A program made the translations under genes and the position numbers. From Clostridium algidicarnis DSM 15099 (GTDB lineage: Bacteria; Bacillota; Clostridia; Clostridiales; Clostridiaceae), in NCBI RefSeq assembly GCF_002934235.1, contig NZ_PTIS01000001.1, positions 248,001 through 312,000 on the forward strand: DNA of 64,000 nt, given 5' to 3'. Positions 47,816 through 57,554 of this stretch are shown here, in pieces. Numbering within the stretch: position 1 is the first letter of the stretch; each line of letters starts with the position of its first letter. The notes below the pieces were generated by a model. It was not told the DNA's origin, searched no databases, and was given only the letters and a program-made list of their open reading frames with translations.

Positions 47816-48628
47816 TTGATAATTTATTTAGATGTACTGCTAATTGAAAACTTCATAGTAAATTTATTTTTGATATGTATAACTTCAGATACTATGAAAA
47901 TAAAGCTCAAAGTTACAAATGCTATATTATCTGCAGTTTTTGCTACATCATATGTAATGGTTATATTGATACCAAAATTAAATGTCTTTAATGCAATTTA
48001 CATAAAGATACCACTAGTTATGGTTTTTATGATTATTGCATTTAAAAAATTAGATATAGGATTTATATTAAAATCTTCTGCAATTTATATTATATATTCT
48101 ATGTTATTAAGTGGGTTATGTTTCTTTATAGGTATAAATAATATAAATATAATGGATCAAAATAGGACTTTGGAGAGCTTTTCTTATAAATATATATTAA
48201 TGTCTATGATGATATTATATATATTCATAAATCGAATAATAAATTTTATAAAAGATAGATATATTGTTGATAATTTAATATATAGTGTGGAAATATTTTA
48301 CAAGGGGAAAGTAAAATCTTTTAAAGGTTTTTTGGATACTGGAAATGAACTCAGGGAACCTGCTACTGATTTGCCTGTTATCATTGTAGAAAGGGGGGCA
48401 TTAGGTGATATCACATTAGAAGACAAAGAAAGATACATGATACCATATGAAGTTGTAAATGGTTCTAAGGGAAGGCTACAGGGATTTAAACCAGAATATA
48501 TTAAATTGTATTACAACAAAGATGAGAAAGTATCTATTAAACCAATAGAAGCTATTATATGTATATGTGATAATTCACTAAGCAAAGGTGGAGAGTATTC
48601 TGCTTTATTATCAAGAGGAATATTATAA
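47816..48628 (+). CDS. spoIIGA: Sporulation sigma-E processing peptidase SpoIIGA
   Basis: Membrane aspartic protease that removes the pro-sequence of SigE after asymmetric division. The product is 270 residues: five hydrophobic segments in the first ~145 residues, then a soluble protease half with the catalytic D174 in [15 protein letters not shown] 47816 is chosen because AAGGGAGTGG lies 8 nt upstream; the in-frame GTGs at 47807 and 47810 overlap the SD. sigE follows after 14 nt. Confidence 0.94.
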   Translation: MIIYLDVLLIENFIVNLFLICITSDTMKIKLKVTNAILSAVFATSYVMVILIPKLNVFNAIYIKIPLVMVFMIIAFKKLDIGFILKSSAIYIIYSMLLSGLCFFIGINNINIMDQNRTLESFSYKYILMSMMILYIFINRIINFIKDRYIVDNLIYSVEIFYKGKVKSFKGFLDTGNELREPATDLPVIIVERGALGDITLEDKERYMIPYEVVNGSKGRLQGFKPEYIKLYYNKDEKVSIKPIEAIICICDNSLSKGGEYSALLSRGIL

Positions 48629-48642
48629 AGGGGGTAAGAAAA

Positions 48643-49347
48643 ATGAATATTAAGGTACTTATTAATAGGATAATATCAAAGTTTGAATTATTTTTTAAAA
48701 AAATTTATTATATAGGAGGTAACGATGCATTACCCCCACCTTTAACAAAAGAAGAGGAAGAAGATTTAGTGCTAAGGCTTATGAAGGGGGAAGAAACGGT
48801 AAGAAGTGTTTTAATAGAAAGAAATTTAAGATTGGTTGTTTATATAGCAAGAAAATTTGAAAATACAGGTATTGCTATAGAAGATTTAATTTCTGTTGGA
48901 ACTATAGGACTTATTAAAGCTGTAAATACCTTTAATCCAGAAAAAAAGATTAAGCTTGCAACTTATGGATCTAGATGTATAGAAAATGAAATACTGATGT
49001 ATTTAAGGCGTAATAGTAAGATAAAAGCCGAAATATCATTTTATGAGCCCTTAAATATAGACTGGGATGGAAATGAACTGTTACTATCTGATATATTAGG
49101 AACAGAAAGTGATATGGTGTATAACATTATAGAAGATGAGGTTGATAAAGAATTATTATTTTTAGCCATGGAAAAACTTAATGATAGAGAAAAGGAAATA
49201 GTTAAATTAAGGTTTGGATTAGTTGGGAAAAATGAAAAGACTCAAAAGGAAGTAGCTGATATGCTTGGAATATCACAATCTTATATTTCTAGGTTAGAAA
49301 AAAGAATAATTAAAAGATTGAAAAAGGAAATAAATAAAATGTTATAG
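48643..49347 (+). CDS. sigE: Sporulation sigma factor SigE precursor
   Basis: Early mother-cell sigma factor. The product is 234 residues. The pro-sequence (about 27-30 residues, basic and aromatic, ending near [13 protein letters not shown]) precedes region 2 ([49 protein letters not shown]) and region 4 ([20 protein letters not shown]). The protein is close to B. subtilis pro-SigE throughout. ATG 48643 follows AAAGGGGG. It is encoded with its protease gene, as in other spore formers. Confidence 0.97.
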   Translation: MNIKVLINRIISKFELFFKKIYYIGGNDALPPPLTKEEEEDLVLRLMKGEETVRSVLIERNLRLVVYIARKFENTGIAIEDLISVGTIGLIKAVNTFNPEKKIKLATYGSRCIENEILMYLRRNSKIKAEISFYEPLNIDWDGNELLLSDILGTESDMVYNIIEDEVDKELLFLAMEKLNDREKEIVKLRFGLVGKNEKTQKEVADMLGISQSYISRLEKRIIKRLKKEINKML

Positions 49348-49372
49348 TTTGTCTTTAGTATAAAAGTTATTT

Positions 49373-49407
49373 CTTCAGGGAATAATTAAAATGCAATTAC
49401 TCTGAAG
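49373..49407 (+). promoter_or_regulatory. Hairpin sequestering the sigG SD
   Basis: CTTCAG (49373-49378) pairs with CTGAAG (49402-49407), with an inner AATT/AATT pair. The right arm contains the start of the sigG SD, GAAGGGA. A leader hairpin that limits sigG translation is also described in B. subtilis, so the logic may be shared. Confidence 0.55.
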
Positions 49408-49419
49408 GGACTGATTTTT

Positions 49420-50193
49420 ATGATGATCAATAAAGTTGAAATTTGCGGAGTTAATACATCTAAGTTACCGGTTTTGAAAGATAAAGAAATGAAAAAGATG
49501 CTACTTGAGATTCAAAATGGTGATGATAGCTCAAGGGATGATTTTATTAAAGGTAATCTTAGATTGGTTTTAAGTGTGATTCAAAGATTTAACAATAGAG
49601 GAGAAAATGCAGATGACCTTTTTCAAGTAGGATGTATAGGGCTTATGAAAGCTATAGATAACTTTGATTTAAGTCAAAATGTTCGATTTTCAACCTATGC
49701 TGTTCCTATGATAATAGGAGAAATAAGAAGGTATCTAAGAGATAACAACTCTATAAGGGTTAGTAGATCCTTAAGGGATATAGCATATAAAGCTTTAATG
49801 GCAAGAGATAAATTAGTAAATGAAAATAATAAAGAACCTACCATATCTCAAATTGCAAAGGAACTAAATATCCCAAGGGAAGAGGTTGTATTTGCTTTAG
49901 ACGCAATACAAGATCCAGTATCTTTATTTGAACCTATATATCATGACGGAGGAGATGCTATATATGTGATGGATCAAATAAAAGATACTAAAAATATTGA
50001 TGATAGTTGGCTAGAAGATATATCCATAAAAGAAGCCATGAAAAAGCTAAATAATAGAGAAAAGCTTATATTAAATTTACGATTTTTTGATGGAAGAACT
50101 CAAATGGAGGTAGCAGAAGAAATAGGTATATCCCAGGCTCAAGTATCTAGATTAGAAAAAACAGCATTAAAACATATGAAAAAGTACATATAA
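49420..50193 (+). CDS. sigG: Sporulation sigma factor SigG
   Basis: Late forespore sigma factor. The product is 257 residues and has no pro-sequence. It begins INKVEICGVNTSKLPVL, almost as in B. subtilis SigG. Region 2 shows GNLRLVLSVIQRFNNRGE and DDLFQVGCIGLMKAIDNF; region 3 VSRSLRDIAYKAL; region 4 TQMEVAEEIGISQAQVSRLE. The start is ATG 49420 or 49423, with GAAGGG upstream partly paired in a hairpin. It lies 72 nt after sigE, the conserved spoIIGA-sigE-sigG order. Confidence 0.97.
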   Translation: MMINKVEICGVNTSKLPVLKDKEMKKMLLEIQNGDDSSRDDFIKGNLRLVLSVIQRFNNRGENADDLFQVGCIGLMKAIDNFDLSQNVRFSTYAVPMIIGEIRRYLRDNNSIRVSRSLRDIAYKALMARDKLVNENNKEPTISQIAKELNIPREEVVFALDAIQDPVSLFEPIYHDGGDAIYVMDQIKDTKNIDDSWLEDISIKEAMKKLNNREKLILNLRFFDGRTQMEVAEEIGISQAQVSRLEKTALKHMKKYI

Positions 50194-50216
50194 ATAATAT
50201 TAATGCATAAAATTAT

Positions 50217-50272
50217 TCTAAGGTTTATATGGAGATTATTTGTTAGAGTATTCTTTACATATGAACCTTAGA
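50217..50272 (+). terminator. Long hairpin after sigG
   Basis: 15-bp stem with one mismatch (TCTAAGGTTTATATG with CATATGAACCTTAGA), 26-nt loop, then AGGTTTTAT. Probably terminates sigG. Confidence 0.55.
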
Positions 50273-50402
50273 AGGTTTTATAAATGTCATAGAATTTATT
50301 ATCTACAATATTAATATACTAAGGGAAGAAATATAAATATGTATTTGCATATTGTAAAAGATCTCAAATTATAATTAAGTGAATTTAATAGGGGGGATTT
50401 TC

Positions 50403-50660
50403 ATGGAAATGGATATGCATTCTATAAACAATATAAGAGTTATGGAAGTTATAGATATAAATACAGGGGTGAAACTTGGCTATATAAAAGATGTAAAAGT
50501 TGATTGTGAAAATTATAAAATAATTTCTGTAATAGTACCAGTTCAAAAAAATTCTTGGTTTAGTAAAATAGATGTTATAGAAATACCTTGGGAAAAGATT
50601 CTTAAAATAGGTGTAGATGTTATATTGGTTGATAATTATATAATCAGAGAAGATGCATAG
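50403..50660 (+). CDS. ylmC: YlmC/YmxH-family PRC-barrel sporulation protein
   Basis: An 85-residue protein with a single PRC barrel (RVMEVIDINTGVKLGYIKDV, and IEIPWEKILKIGVDVILVD). The YlmC/YmxH family is common in spore formers, and B. subtilis ylmC follows sigG in the same way. Its function is unknown. ATG 50403 follows GGGGGGAT; an earlier in-frame start at 50379 precedes this SD. Confidence 0.82.
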   Translation: MEMDMHSINNIRVMEVIDINTGVKLGYIKDVKVDCENYKIISVIVPVQKNSWFSKIDVIEIPWEKILKIGVDVILVDNYIIREDA

Positions 50661-50732
50661 TATGTAGAAATTACATAGAAAAGTGTGTATAATTAAATAA
50701 AAGCAATAATTATGAAGAAAGGTGGGAATGCT

Positions 50733-51185
50733 TTGAAATGTCCATACTGCGCTTACGAAGAAAGTAGGGTTGTAGATTCTAGAGCTACAGAAGACAAGCT
50801 AGCTATCAGGAGGAGACGTGAATGTGTATCTTGTAGTAAAAGATATACAACCTATGAAAAGATTGAAGACATTCCTATATTAGTTATAAAGAAAGATCTT
50901 GCAAGAGAATACTTTGATAAAAATAAAATAATAAATGGATTAATAAAAGCTTGTCAAAAAAGGCCTATATCAAGGTTGCAAATAGAAAATTTAGCAAGTG
51001 ATATAGAAAAAGAATTAAGTAATAGCATGACTACAGAAATAAAATCAGAGGATATAGGCGAAATGATCATGGATAGGTTAAAGGAATTAGACGAAATATC
51101 TTATGTTAGATTTGCATCAGTATATAGACAGTTTAAGGATATAAATTCCTTCATGGAAGAAATTAAAAATATAATGAGTAAATGA
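50733..51185 (+). CDS. nrdR: Transcriptional repressor NrdR
   Basis: Repressor of ribonucleotide reductase genes that senses ATP/dATP. The product is 150 residues: a zinc ribbon with C3, C6, C31 and C34 (CPYC and CVSC), the basic RRRREC segment, then an ATP-cone domain beginning at IPILVIKKDLAREYFDKNKI. TTG 50733 is 6 nt after AAAGGTGGG; ATG 50712 precedes this SD and is rejected. No nrd gene is in the window. Confidence 0.96.
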   Translation: MKCPYCAYEESRVVDSRATEDKLAIRRRRECVSCSKRYTTYEKIEDIPILVIKKDLAREYFDKNKIINGLIKACQKRPISRLQIENLASDIEKELSNSMTTEIKSEDIGEMIMDRLKELDEISYVRFASVYRQFKDINSFMEEIKNIMSK

Positions 51186-51186
51186 T

Positions 51187-51219
51187 ATTTTAGCCAAGCT
51201 CTAGCAGTTTGGCTAAAAT
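51187..51219 (+). terminator. Hairpin after nrdR
   Basis: Perfect 11-bp stem ATTTTAGCCAA with its complement, 11-nt loop, then GTTATAATAC. Short T-run, so a moderate terminator. Confidence 0.6.
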
Positions 51220-51309
51220 GTTATAATACTGAATATACAATTAACAAGATAAAATAACTTTATTGAAATATATAAAGTTAAAGTATGTTTTTATTAATGG
51301 AGGAATTTA

Positions 51310-52023
51310 ATGAAAAATATATTATTAGATGAAAGATTTGAGTTTGTTCATGAATCTATGGGTGGAGCTAATTTTTATTTTTCCACAGCGTATAATGAAA
51401 TAAGTTTTAAAATAGATGAAAATGAAGGAATTTTAAATATAGATAAATTAAAAGAGATTATAAATTTAAAAGAAATTAAATATTTAAAACAATTGCATAG
51501 TGATATTATAAAAGTTAATCCAAAAAGCGAAGAAATAGGTGATGCAATTATATGTAAGGAAAAGAATATAGCTATTGGAGTCTTTACAGCAGATTGTGCA
51601 CCTATACTTATTTTTGATAAAGATACAAAGGCTATGGCAGCTGTTCATAGTGGATGGAGAGGAACTTATAAATTGATTTTGCTTAAGACATTACAGAAAA
51701 TGAAGGAGGAGTATGGAACTAAGGCAGAGAATATTATAGCTTACATAGGTCCTCATAATGGGGTATGTTGCTATGAAGTAGGTCAGGGCGTTAATGAAGA
51801 ATTTAAAAAGGAAGATTTTTATAATAATAAAAATATATTTGAAGGAAAAAATTTGAATATAACTGCCTGCCTTAGATATCAACTACATTCATTTGGAGTC
51901 TTAGAGCATAATATACTTGATACTAATTTATGTACATATTGTGCAAAAGACTATAAATTGCATTCTTATAGAAAAACAGGAGTTAATTCAGGTAGGTTGT
52001 TTTCTTTTTTATATTATAGATAA
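51310..52023 (+). CDS. pgeF: Peptidoglycan editing factor PgeF (YfiH/YlmD, laccase-domain)
   Basis: Metal-dependent enzyme of the YfiH family; in E. coli it removes wrongly incorporated residues from peptidoglycan precursors, and relatives show phenol-oxidase or purine-nucleosidase activity. The product is 237 residues. Metal and catalytic motifs are seen: TADCAPILIF, AVHSGWRGTYK and IGPHNGVCCYEVG. ATG 51310 follows GGAGG. It corresponds to B. subtilis ylmD in the sigG-ylmC-ylmD order, here with nrdR inserted. Confidence 0.9.
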   Translation: MKNILLDERFEFVHESMGGANFYFSTAYNEISFKIDENEGILNIDKLKEIINLKEIKYLKQLHSDIIKVNPKSEEIGDAIICKEKNIAIGVFTADCAPILIFDKDTKAMAAVHSGWRGTYKLILLKTLQKMKEEYGTKAENIIAYIGPHNGVCCYEVGQGVNEEFKKEDFYNNKNIFEGKNLNITACLRYQLHSFGVLEHNILDTNLCTYCAKDYKLHSYRKTGVNSGRLFSFLYYR

Positions 52024-52107
52024 GTGAATTAAGTATCTAACATTTTAAGTGCGTTTATCACAGTAGATTAAGATTTACTAAAAGTAAAATGATACGGAGG
52101 GTTAATG

Positions 52108-52812
52108 ATGTCTAAAGAAAAGATATTAATAGTAGACGATGAAGAGCATATAATAGAGCTACTAAAATTTAATTTAGAAAAATCCGGATATGAGGTATTA
52201 GTGGCTATGGATGGTAATAATGCTATAAGTAAAGCTAAAAGTGAAATACCTAAACTTATATTGCTAGATTTAATGCTTCCAGGCATGGATGGATATGATG
52301 TATGTAAAGAAATAAGAAAAGATAACTTAACAGCTCATATTCCTATAATAATGTTAACGGCAAAAGGTGAAGAGTTAGATAAGATAATAGGATTAGAATT
52401 AGGAGCAGATGATTATATAACTAAGCCATTTTCAGTTAGAGAATTAACTGCAAGAGTTAAGGCAGTTTTAAGGAGGGTAAATACCAAGCCTCTAGATGTA
52501 AGATATAGTTTTTCTAATATAACCATAGATTTTGAAAAACATGAAGTTATAAAAGATCTTAAAAAGATAGATTTAACCCTTAAGGAATTTGAACTTTTAG
52601 AAATTTTAATTAAAAATAAAGGAAAGGTTCTAACAAGAGAAATGCTTTTAGATAAGATATGGGGATATGAATATATAGGAGAAACGAGGACTGTAGATGT
52701 TCATATAAGGCATCTAAGACAAAAGATAGAAGATGATGACAAAAACCCGAAATACATAGAAACTATAAGGGGAATTGGGTATAGGTTTAACAATGAGTAT
52801 AGAGGAGACTAG
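52108..52812 (+). CDS. phoP: OmpR/PhoB-family response regulator (PhoP-like)
   Basis: DNA-binding response regulator. The product is 234 residues. The receiver domain shows the acidic pair in ILIVDDEEH, the phospho-acceptor Asp in LLDLMLPGMDGYDV, and KPF (ADDYITKPFSV). The C-terminal winged helix ends in TVDVHIRHLRQKIEDD and RGIGYRF. ATG 52108 or 52105 is the start, after GGAGGG. Its kinase gene begins 2 nt downstream and the pst operon follows, so phosphate control is likely. Confidence 0.92.
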   Translation: MSKEKILIVDDEEHIIELLKFNLEKSGYEVLVAMDGNNAISKAKSEIPKLILLDLMLPGMDGYDVCKEIRKDNLTAHIPIIMLTAKGEELDKIIGLELGADDYITKPFSVRELTARVKAVLRRVNTKPLDVRYSFSNITIDFEKHEVIKDLKKIDLTLKEFELLEILIKNKGKVLTREMLLDKIWGYEYIGETRTVDVHIRHLRQKIEDDDKNPKYIETIRGIGYRFNNEYRGD

Positions 52813-52814
52813 CT

Positions 52815-54524
52815 ATGAAGAAAAAAATTATGCTCTTTGTGCTAGGTATAATAACATTTAGCCTTATATTAGTAAGTTCAATATTTATAATAATATGGAA
52901 TTATCAATATATAGAGCAAATGAAGAGTAATCTTAGTATAGATAATAAGTTAATAGCAAATAGCATAAAAGATAAGACAAGGGAAGAAACATTAATATGG
53001 TTAAAAGAAAGTGTTGATGAATCTCATATTAGAGTTACATACATTGATGAAAAAGGGGAAGTTATAATTGATACACTAAAAGATGAAGAATATATGGATA
53101 ATCATAATTTAAGAAAAGAAGTTTCGGATGCCATAAGGAATGGTGAAGGCTATAGTGTTAGATATAGTAATACCTTAGACAAAAATATGATATATAATGC
53201 TTTATTATTAGAAGATGGATCTATACTAAGGGTGTCAATGGGTGTTGACAGTATGAAAAGTGTTCAACAAAGATATTTAAAGTATTATATTTTAACTCTG
53301 ATTTTAGTAATGGCGGTTTCAGTTTTATTATCCTCTAAGTTTAGTCATTTTATAGTAAGACCTATAGAAGAACTTCAATTCCTTACATCAAAGGTTGCAA
53401 GCGGAGATCTACATAAAAGGGTAAATATATTAACAAATGATGAGATAGGAAAACTTGGCAGAACCTTTAATGATATGGCAGATAAACTTGAGAGTACTAT
53501 AAAGGAAGCTGTGGATAGGCAAGATAAGTTAGAAGCTATACTTAAAAGTATGGATAGTGGCGTTATTGCAGTAGATGAAAACTATAATGTTATTATAATT
53601 AATCCTTATGCAAAAAAGATATTTGGTATAAGAAAAAACATTATAGGTGAAAATCTTATGGAACATATAAGAGACTTTGAATTAGAAAACGTATTTAAAG
53701 AAAGAAAGGATGAGTATAAAGAAATAAATATACTTTGGCCTTCAGAAAAGGAATTAAGAATAAAAACAGGAGATATAATAAGTGATGGAAAGCTTATAGG
53801 CACAGTAGCTGTGGTACAAGATATAACAGATCTTAAAAAATTAGAAAATATGAGAACTCAATTTGTAGCAAATGTATCTCATGAGTTAAAGACACCATTA
53901 ACCTCTATTAGAGGGTTTGCAGAAACCTTAAGATATGTAGATGATGATGAGAAAAAGGATAGATTTTTAAACATAATAAATGAAGAGGCTGAAAGACTCA
54001 CAAGGCTTATTGAAGATATATTAATTCTTTCAGATATAGAACAGCATAAGGACGAAAAAAGTTCTGATATCAACGTAGAATATAAAATTAATGATATTTA
54101 CTATTTAATGAAAAGTGTAGCATCGAATAAAGATATAAGTATTACGCTAAATCTTGAAAGTGGCATTGTTTTATATGGGAATGAAGATAGATTTACACAA
54201 ATGATGATAAATCTTATAGATAACGCTATAAAATATTCAGATAAGGGATCTAGTGTTTATATAAGTTCTAAGACCTATAAGAAAGACTGCATAATAATTG
54301 TAGAAGATACAGGGGTTGGAATTCAAAAAGAGCATATATATAGACTTTTTGAAAGGTTTTATAGAGTTGATAAAGCTAGGTCTAGGGCTAATGGAGGTAC
54401 CGGACTTGGACTTGCTATAGTAAAGCATATAGTACTAGGGTTTGGTGGAAATATAGACGTTAAAAGCGAGGTTTCTAAAGGAAGTAAATTTATAATTACA
54501 TTACCAATAAAAAAAGGACTCTAA
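52815..54524 (+). CDS. phoR: PhoR-like sensor histidine kinase
   Basis: A 569-residue kinase: TM1 (about 6-28), an extracellular sensor domain (about 30-150), TM2 (about 155-175), HAMP, a PAS domain (about 235-340), then HisKA with the phospho-His in FVANVSHELKTPLTSIRG and HATPase (MINLIDNAIKYSD, GVGIQKEH, NGGTGLGLAIVKHIV). This domain order is that of PhoR kinases of Firmicutes. Only 2 nt separate it from phoP. Its last codons form one arm of the terminator. Confidence 0.93.
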   Translation: MKKKIMLFVLGIITFSLILVSSIFIIIWNYQYIEQMKSNLSIDNKLIANSIKDKTREETLIWLKESVDESHIRVTYIDEKGEVIIDTLKDEEYMDNHNLRKEVSDAIRNGEGYSVRYSNTLDKNMIYNALLLEDGSILRVSMGVDSMKSVQQRYLKYYILTLILVMAVSVLLSSKFSHFIVRPIEELQFLTSKVASGDLHKRVNILTNDEIGKLGRTFNDMADKLESTIKEAVDRQDKLEAILKSMDSGVIAVDENYNVIIINPYAKKIFGIRKNIIGENLMEHIRDFELENVFKERKDEYKEINILWPSEKELRIKTGDIISDGKLIGTVAVVQDITDLKKLENMRTQFVANVSHELKTPLTSIRGFAETLRYVDDDEKKDRFLNIINEEAERLTRLIEDILILSDIEQHKDEKSSDINVEYKINDIYYLMKSVASNKDISITLNLESGIVLYGNEDRFTQMMINLIDNAIKYSDKGSSVYISSKTYKKDCIIIVEDTGVGIQKEHIYRLFERFYRVDKARSRANGGTGLGLAIVKHIVLGFGGNIDVKSEVSKGSKFIITLPIKKGL

Positions 54525-54550
54525 AAGAGTTCTTTTTTTATTGGTAATGT
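54500..54550 (+). terminator. Terminator built from the end of phoR
   Basis: 22-bp stem with one G-U pair: the 5' arm (54500-54521) is the last 22 coding bases of phoR, the loop TAAAA contains the stop codon, and the 3' arm (54527-54548) includes seven T. It separates phoP-phoR from the pst operon. Confidence 0.85.
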
Positions 54551-54587
54551 AATAGAAGATAAAGGCTTATTTTCAAATGAATACAAA

Positions 54588-54775
54588 TTAACAATGAAAT
54601 TAATGTGAAAAATAATATTTAGAATAAAGTGTCTTAGTAAAGAGAATGATATATATGCAGATAAGTTTTAAAATATTAATTAATTTATCATATATAAGAA
54701 GTTATATAAAAGATGTATGTTAACTTTAATTAACACTGGAATAATACGCTATTAACTTTCAAGTATTATTATAAA
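54588..54775 (+). promoter_or_regulatory. pst promoter region with Pho-box-like repeats
   Basis: TTAACA (54730), ATAATA (54741), TTAACT (54752) and GTATTA (54763) recur every 11 bp, and another TTAACT lies at 54720. A second pair, TTAACA (54588) and ATTAAT (54599), is also 11 bp apart. Firmicute PhoP boxes are TT(A/T)ACA hexamers with 11-bp period. A TATAAA or TATTAT -10 follows at about 54764-54775. Confidence 0.6.
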
Positions 54776-54817
54776 GTTGTAGTAAATAAGTTAGATATTA
54801 AAAATGGAGGTAGGAAG

Positions 54818-55726
54818 ATGAATAAAAATGTATCAAAGTTTATTAAAACTGGCTTATCAATAGTACTTATTGGAGGGATTTTAGCAGGGTGTTCAACTAA
54901 ATCAGAAAATAAAGAAAGTGAAAATAAAGAAAGTGAAAATAAAATAGAAGGAAGTATAACAGCTACAGGATCTACAGCGCTTCAACCCTTAGCACAGCAA
55001 ATTGCTAAAATGTTTAATGAAAAAAATCCAAATGCCACTATAAATGTCCAAGGAGGCGGAAGTGGTACAGGGCTTAAAGATGTGTCTGCAGGAAATGCTG
55101 ATATCGGTAACTCAGATGTTTTTGCAGAAGAAAAGCTGGATGAAGATAAAGCTAAAGAACTTATAGATAACAAAGTTTGTGTAGTTGGATTTGCAGCTGT
55201 TGCTAACTCTAAAGTAACCCTAAATAGCTTAACTAAAGATCAGCTTATAGATATATTTACAGGCAAAATAGTTAACTGGAAGGAACTTGGTGGAGATGAT
55301 ATAAAGATAACTATAATAAGTAGACCAGATTCTTCAGGAACTAAAGCAACTTTTAAAAAATACGCTTTAGATGGAGCTAAAGAAGCAACAGGAGAAGCGT
55401 TAAAAGAAGATTCAAGTGGTGCTGTAGCTAAAGCAGTTAAAGAAACAGAAGGATCAATATCCTATCTAGCATCATCCTACTTATCAAACGAAAAGAACTT
55501 AGAAGGAATTAAAGTTCTAAAGTATGAAGATGTAGAGATGTCAAAAGAAAATATAACTACAGGAAAATATCCTATATGGTCTTATGAACACATGTATACA
55601 AAAGGTGAAGCAGCTGGAGTAACAAAGGCATATATAGAGTTCTTTGCTACAGATGAAGCTAAAAGCACCATGGAAAAACTAGGATATTATCCAACCAGTG
55701 ACATGAAGGTTACTAGAGATAAATAA
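54818..55726 (+). CDS. pstS: Phosphate-binding lipoprotein PstS
   Basis: Periplasmic-type phosphate receptor of the Pst ABC transporter, anchored by lipid. The product is 302 residues: a signal peptide with lipobox LAGC and lipidated C25, a linker with three tandem SENKE-like repeats, then the binding protein with TATGSTALQPLAQQIA, the phosphate site GGGSGTG and SRPDSSGT. ATG 54818 follows GGAGG. First gene of pstSCAB-phoU. Confidence 0.95.
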   Translation: MNKNVSKFIKTGLSIVLIGGILAGCSTKSENKESENKESENKIEGSITATGSTALQPLAQQIAKMFNEKNPNATINVQGGGSGTGLKDVSAGNADIGNSDVFAEEKLDEDKAKELIDNKVCVVGFAAVANSKVTLNSLTKDQLIDIFTGKIVNWKELGGDDIKITIISRPDSSGTKATFKKYALDGAKEATGEALKEDSSGAVAKAVKETEGSISYLASSYLSNEKNLEGIKVLKYEDVEMSKENITTGKYPIWSYEHMYTKGEAAGVTKAYIEFFATDEAKSTMEKLGYYPTSDMKVTRDK

Positions 55727-55774
55727 GATTACGTTTATACATTCTAAGAATTAGAATAGCGGAGTTGTGATGAT

Positions 55775-56656
55775 ATGAAAAAAAGTCTTAAAAATAAGAT
55801 TAAAAATGAATATTTAGGTAGAGCATATGCTACCTTTTGCGGTATGCTTATTATTATTTTAACTATATCTATAATATATTTTATTACATCAAAAGGTATA
55901 AAATTATTTACACAAAATAAACAATCCATTTTAGAATTCTTGTTTTCTAAAGTTTGGGATCCAGAAGAGAAGAAGTATGGTGCATTAATATATATATTAG
56001 GATCATCAGCTGTGTCACTTGGAGCAGTTATAATAAGTACTCCACTGGCAATAGCGCTTGCTATCTTTATGAATATGATATCTCCAAAACTTGGAGAAAA
56101 GGTAATGCAACCTGCTATGGAGTTATTTGTTGGTATACCATCGGTAGTTTATGGATGGATTGGTATAAGCGTTTTAGTACCAATCATAAAGAACTATTTA
56201 GGAGGTCTTGGATTTAGTCTTTTAGCAGGAATATTAGTTTTGAGTGTAATGATTCTTCCAACAATAACAAGCATAGCCTCTGACGCTATTAAAACAGTAC
56301 CTAAAGAATATATGGAGTCCTCTTATGGACTAGGAGCAACTAGGTGGCAAACTATAAAAGGGATAGTAGTACCCTCAGCTAAAACTGGAATATCTACTGG
56401 AATTGTATTAGGACTTGCAAGAGCTTTTGGTGAAGCTCTTGCAGTACAAATGGTTATAGGAAATGCTCTTAGAATTCCATCAAAGCTACTAAAACCCTCA
56501 TCTACATTAACAGGGGCTATAACTATGGATATGGGTAATACTGTAATGGGTACTGAATGGAATAATGCATTATGGTCTATGGCACTATTACTGTTAATAA
56601 TTTCATTTATATTCATACTTATAATAAGAGCTATTTCAAAAAGAGGTGAAATCTGA
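55775..56656 (+). CDS. pstC: Phosphate ABC transporter permease PstC
   Basis: Membrane permease subunit for phosphate. The product is 293 residues with six TM segments; the loop motif for ATPase contact (EYMESSYGLGATRWQTIKGI, then GLARAFGEALAVQMVIG) is typical. ATG 55775 is preceded by GGAG. pstA begins 2 nt after its stop. A second open frame at 55954-56217 is a shadow. Confidence 0.95.
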   Translation: MKKSLKNKIKNEYLGRAYATFCGMLIIILTISIIYFITSKGIKLFTQNKQSILEFLFSKVWDPEEKKYGALIYILGSSAVSLGAVIISTPLAIALAIFMNMISPKLGEKVMQPAMELFVGIPSVVYGWIGISVLVPIIKNYLGGLGFSLLAGILVLSVMILPTITSIASDAIKTVPKEYMESSYGLGATRWQTIKGIVVPSAKTGISTGIVLGLARAFGEALAVQMVIGNALRIPSKLLKPSSTLTGAITMDMGNTVMGTEWNNALWSMALLLLIISFIFILIIRAISKRGEI

Positions 56657-56658
56657 TA

Positions 56659-57543
56659 ATGGAAAAGACTAAGGACAAGATAGCCACTATAATATTATAT
56701 GTAATTTCAGGATTTGTAATATTGCTGTTAGTAGCATTTATTTCATATATATTAATAAAAGGTGGAAGTTCCCTTACACCATCTTTTATATTTGGGAATC
56801 CAAAGTTTACTGAAGCAGGAGGAGGAATAGGCCCACAATTGTTTAATTCCTTTTATCTTTTAGTTATAACATTAATTATTACTATTCCAATAGGTGTAGG
56901 AGCTGGAATATATCTTGCTGAATATGCAAGAAAAGGTAAAATATTAAATATAATAAGACTATCTATTGAAACAATGGCTGCACTACCGTCAATAGTAGTA
57001 GGATTATTTGGACTTGTAGTTTTTGTACAAATGGCCAAATGGGGATACTCACTTATAGCAGGAGCTTTAGCCATAACCATACTTAATTTGTCATCTATGA
57101 CAAGGGTATGTGAAAATGCTATAAGGGTGGCCTCGCTTGGAGTAAAAGAATCTAGTTTAGGTCTTGGCGCTACTAAATGGCAGACAATAAAGAAGGTGAT
57201 TTTACCAATGGCTATGCCACAAATCCTTACTGGAATAATCTTAGCTTCTGGAAGAATATTTGGAGAAGCAGCGGCGCTTATATATACAGCAGGAATGAGT
57301 GCAAGCCCATTAAATTTTAGTAATATAAGTTTTATAGATAAGGCATCTCCTTTCGCTATTACGCGTTCTACAGAAACGCTGGCAGTTTATATTTGGAAGA
57401 TAAATTCAGAAGGTATGTTACCAGATGCTACAAAGGTTGCTAATGGAGCATCAGCAGTTTTAGTAATAATGATATTGTTATTTAATTTTACAGCTAGAAT
57501 ATTAGGTAAAAAGCTACATGAATCTTACACTGGAAAGATATAG
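56659..57543 (+). CDS. pstA: Phosphate ABC transporter permease PstA
   Basis: Second permease subunit of the Pst transporter. The product is 294 residues with about six TM segments, the ATPase-contact loop in [20 protein letters not shown], and [18 protein letters not shown] 56659 begins 2 nt after pstC, with GAGGTG as SD in the pstC end, so they are coupled. pstB follows after 11 nt. Confidence 0.95.
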   Translation: MEKTKDKIATIILYVISGFVILLLVAFISYILIKGGSSLTPSFIFGNPKFTEAGGGIGPQLFNSFYLLVITLIITIPIGVGAGIYLAEYARKGKILNIIRLSIETMAALPSIVVGLFGLVVFVQMAKWGYSLIAGALAITILNLSSMTRVCENAIRVASLGVKESSLGLGATKWQTIKKVILPMAMPQILTGIILASGRIFGEAAALIYTAGMSASPLNFSNISFIDKASPFAITRSTETLAVYIWKINSEGMLPDATKVANGASAVLVIMILLFNFTARILGKKLHESYTGKI

Positions 57544-57554
57544 GGGGAATTGTA

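Noticed and set aside
55954-56217. 87-codon + strand frame inside pstC
   Set aside because: Alternative frame of a certain permease gene; no SD and no recognisable protein features.
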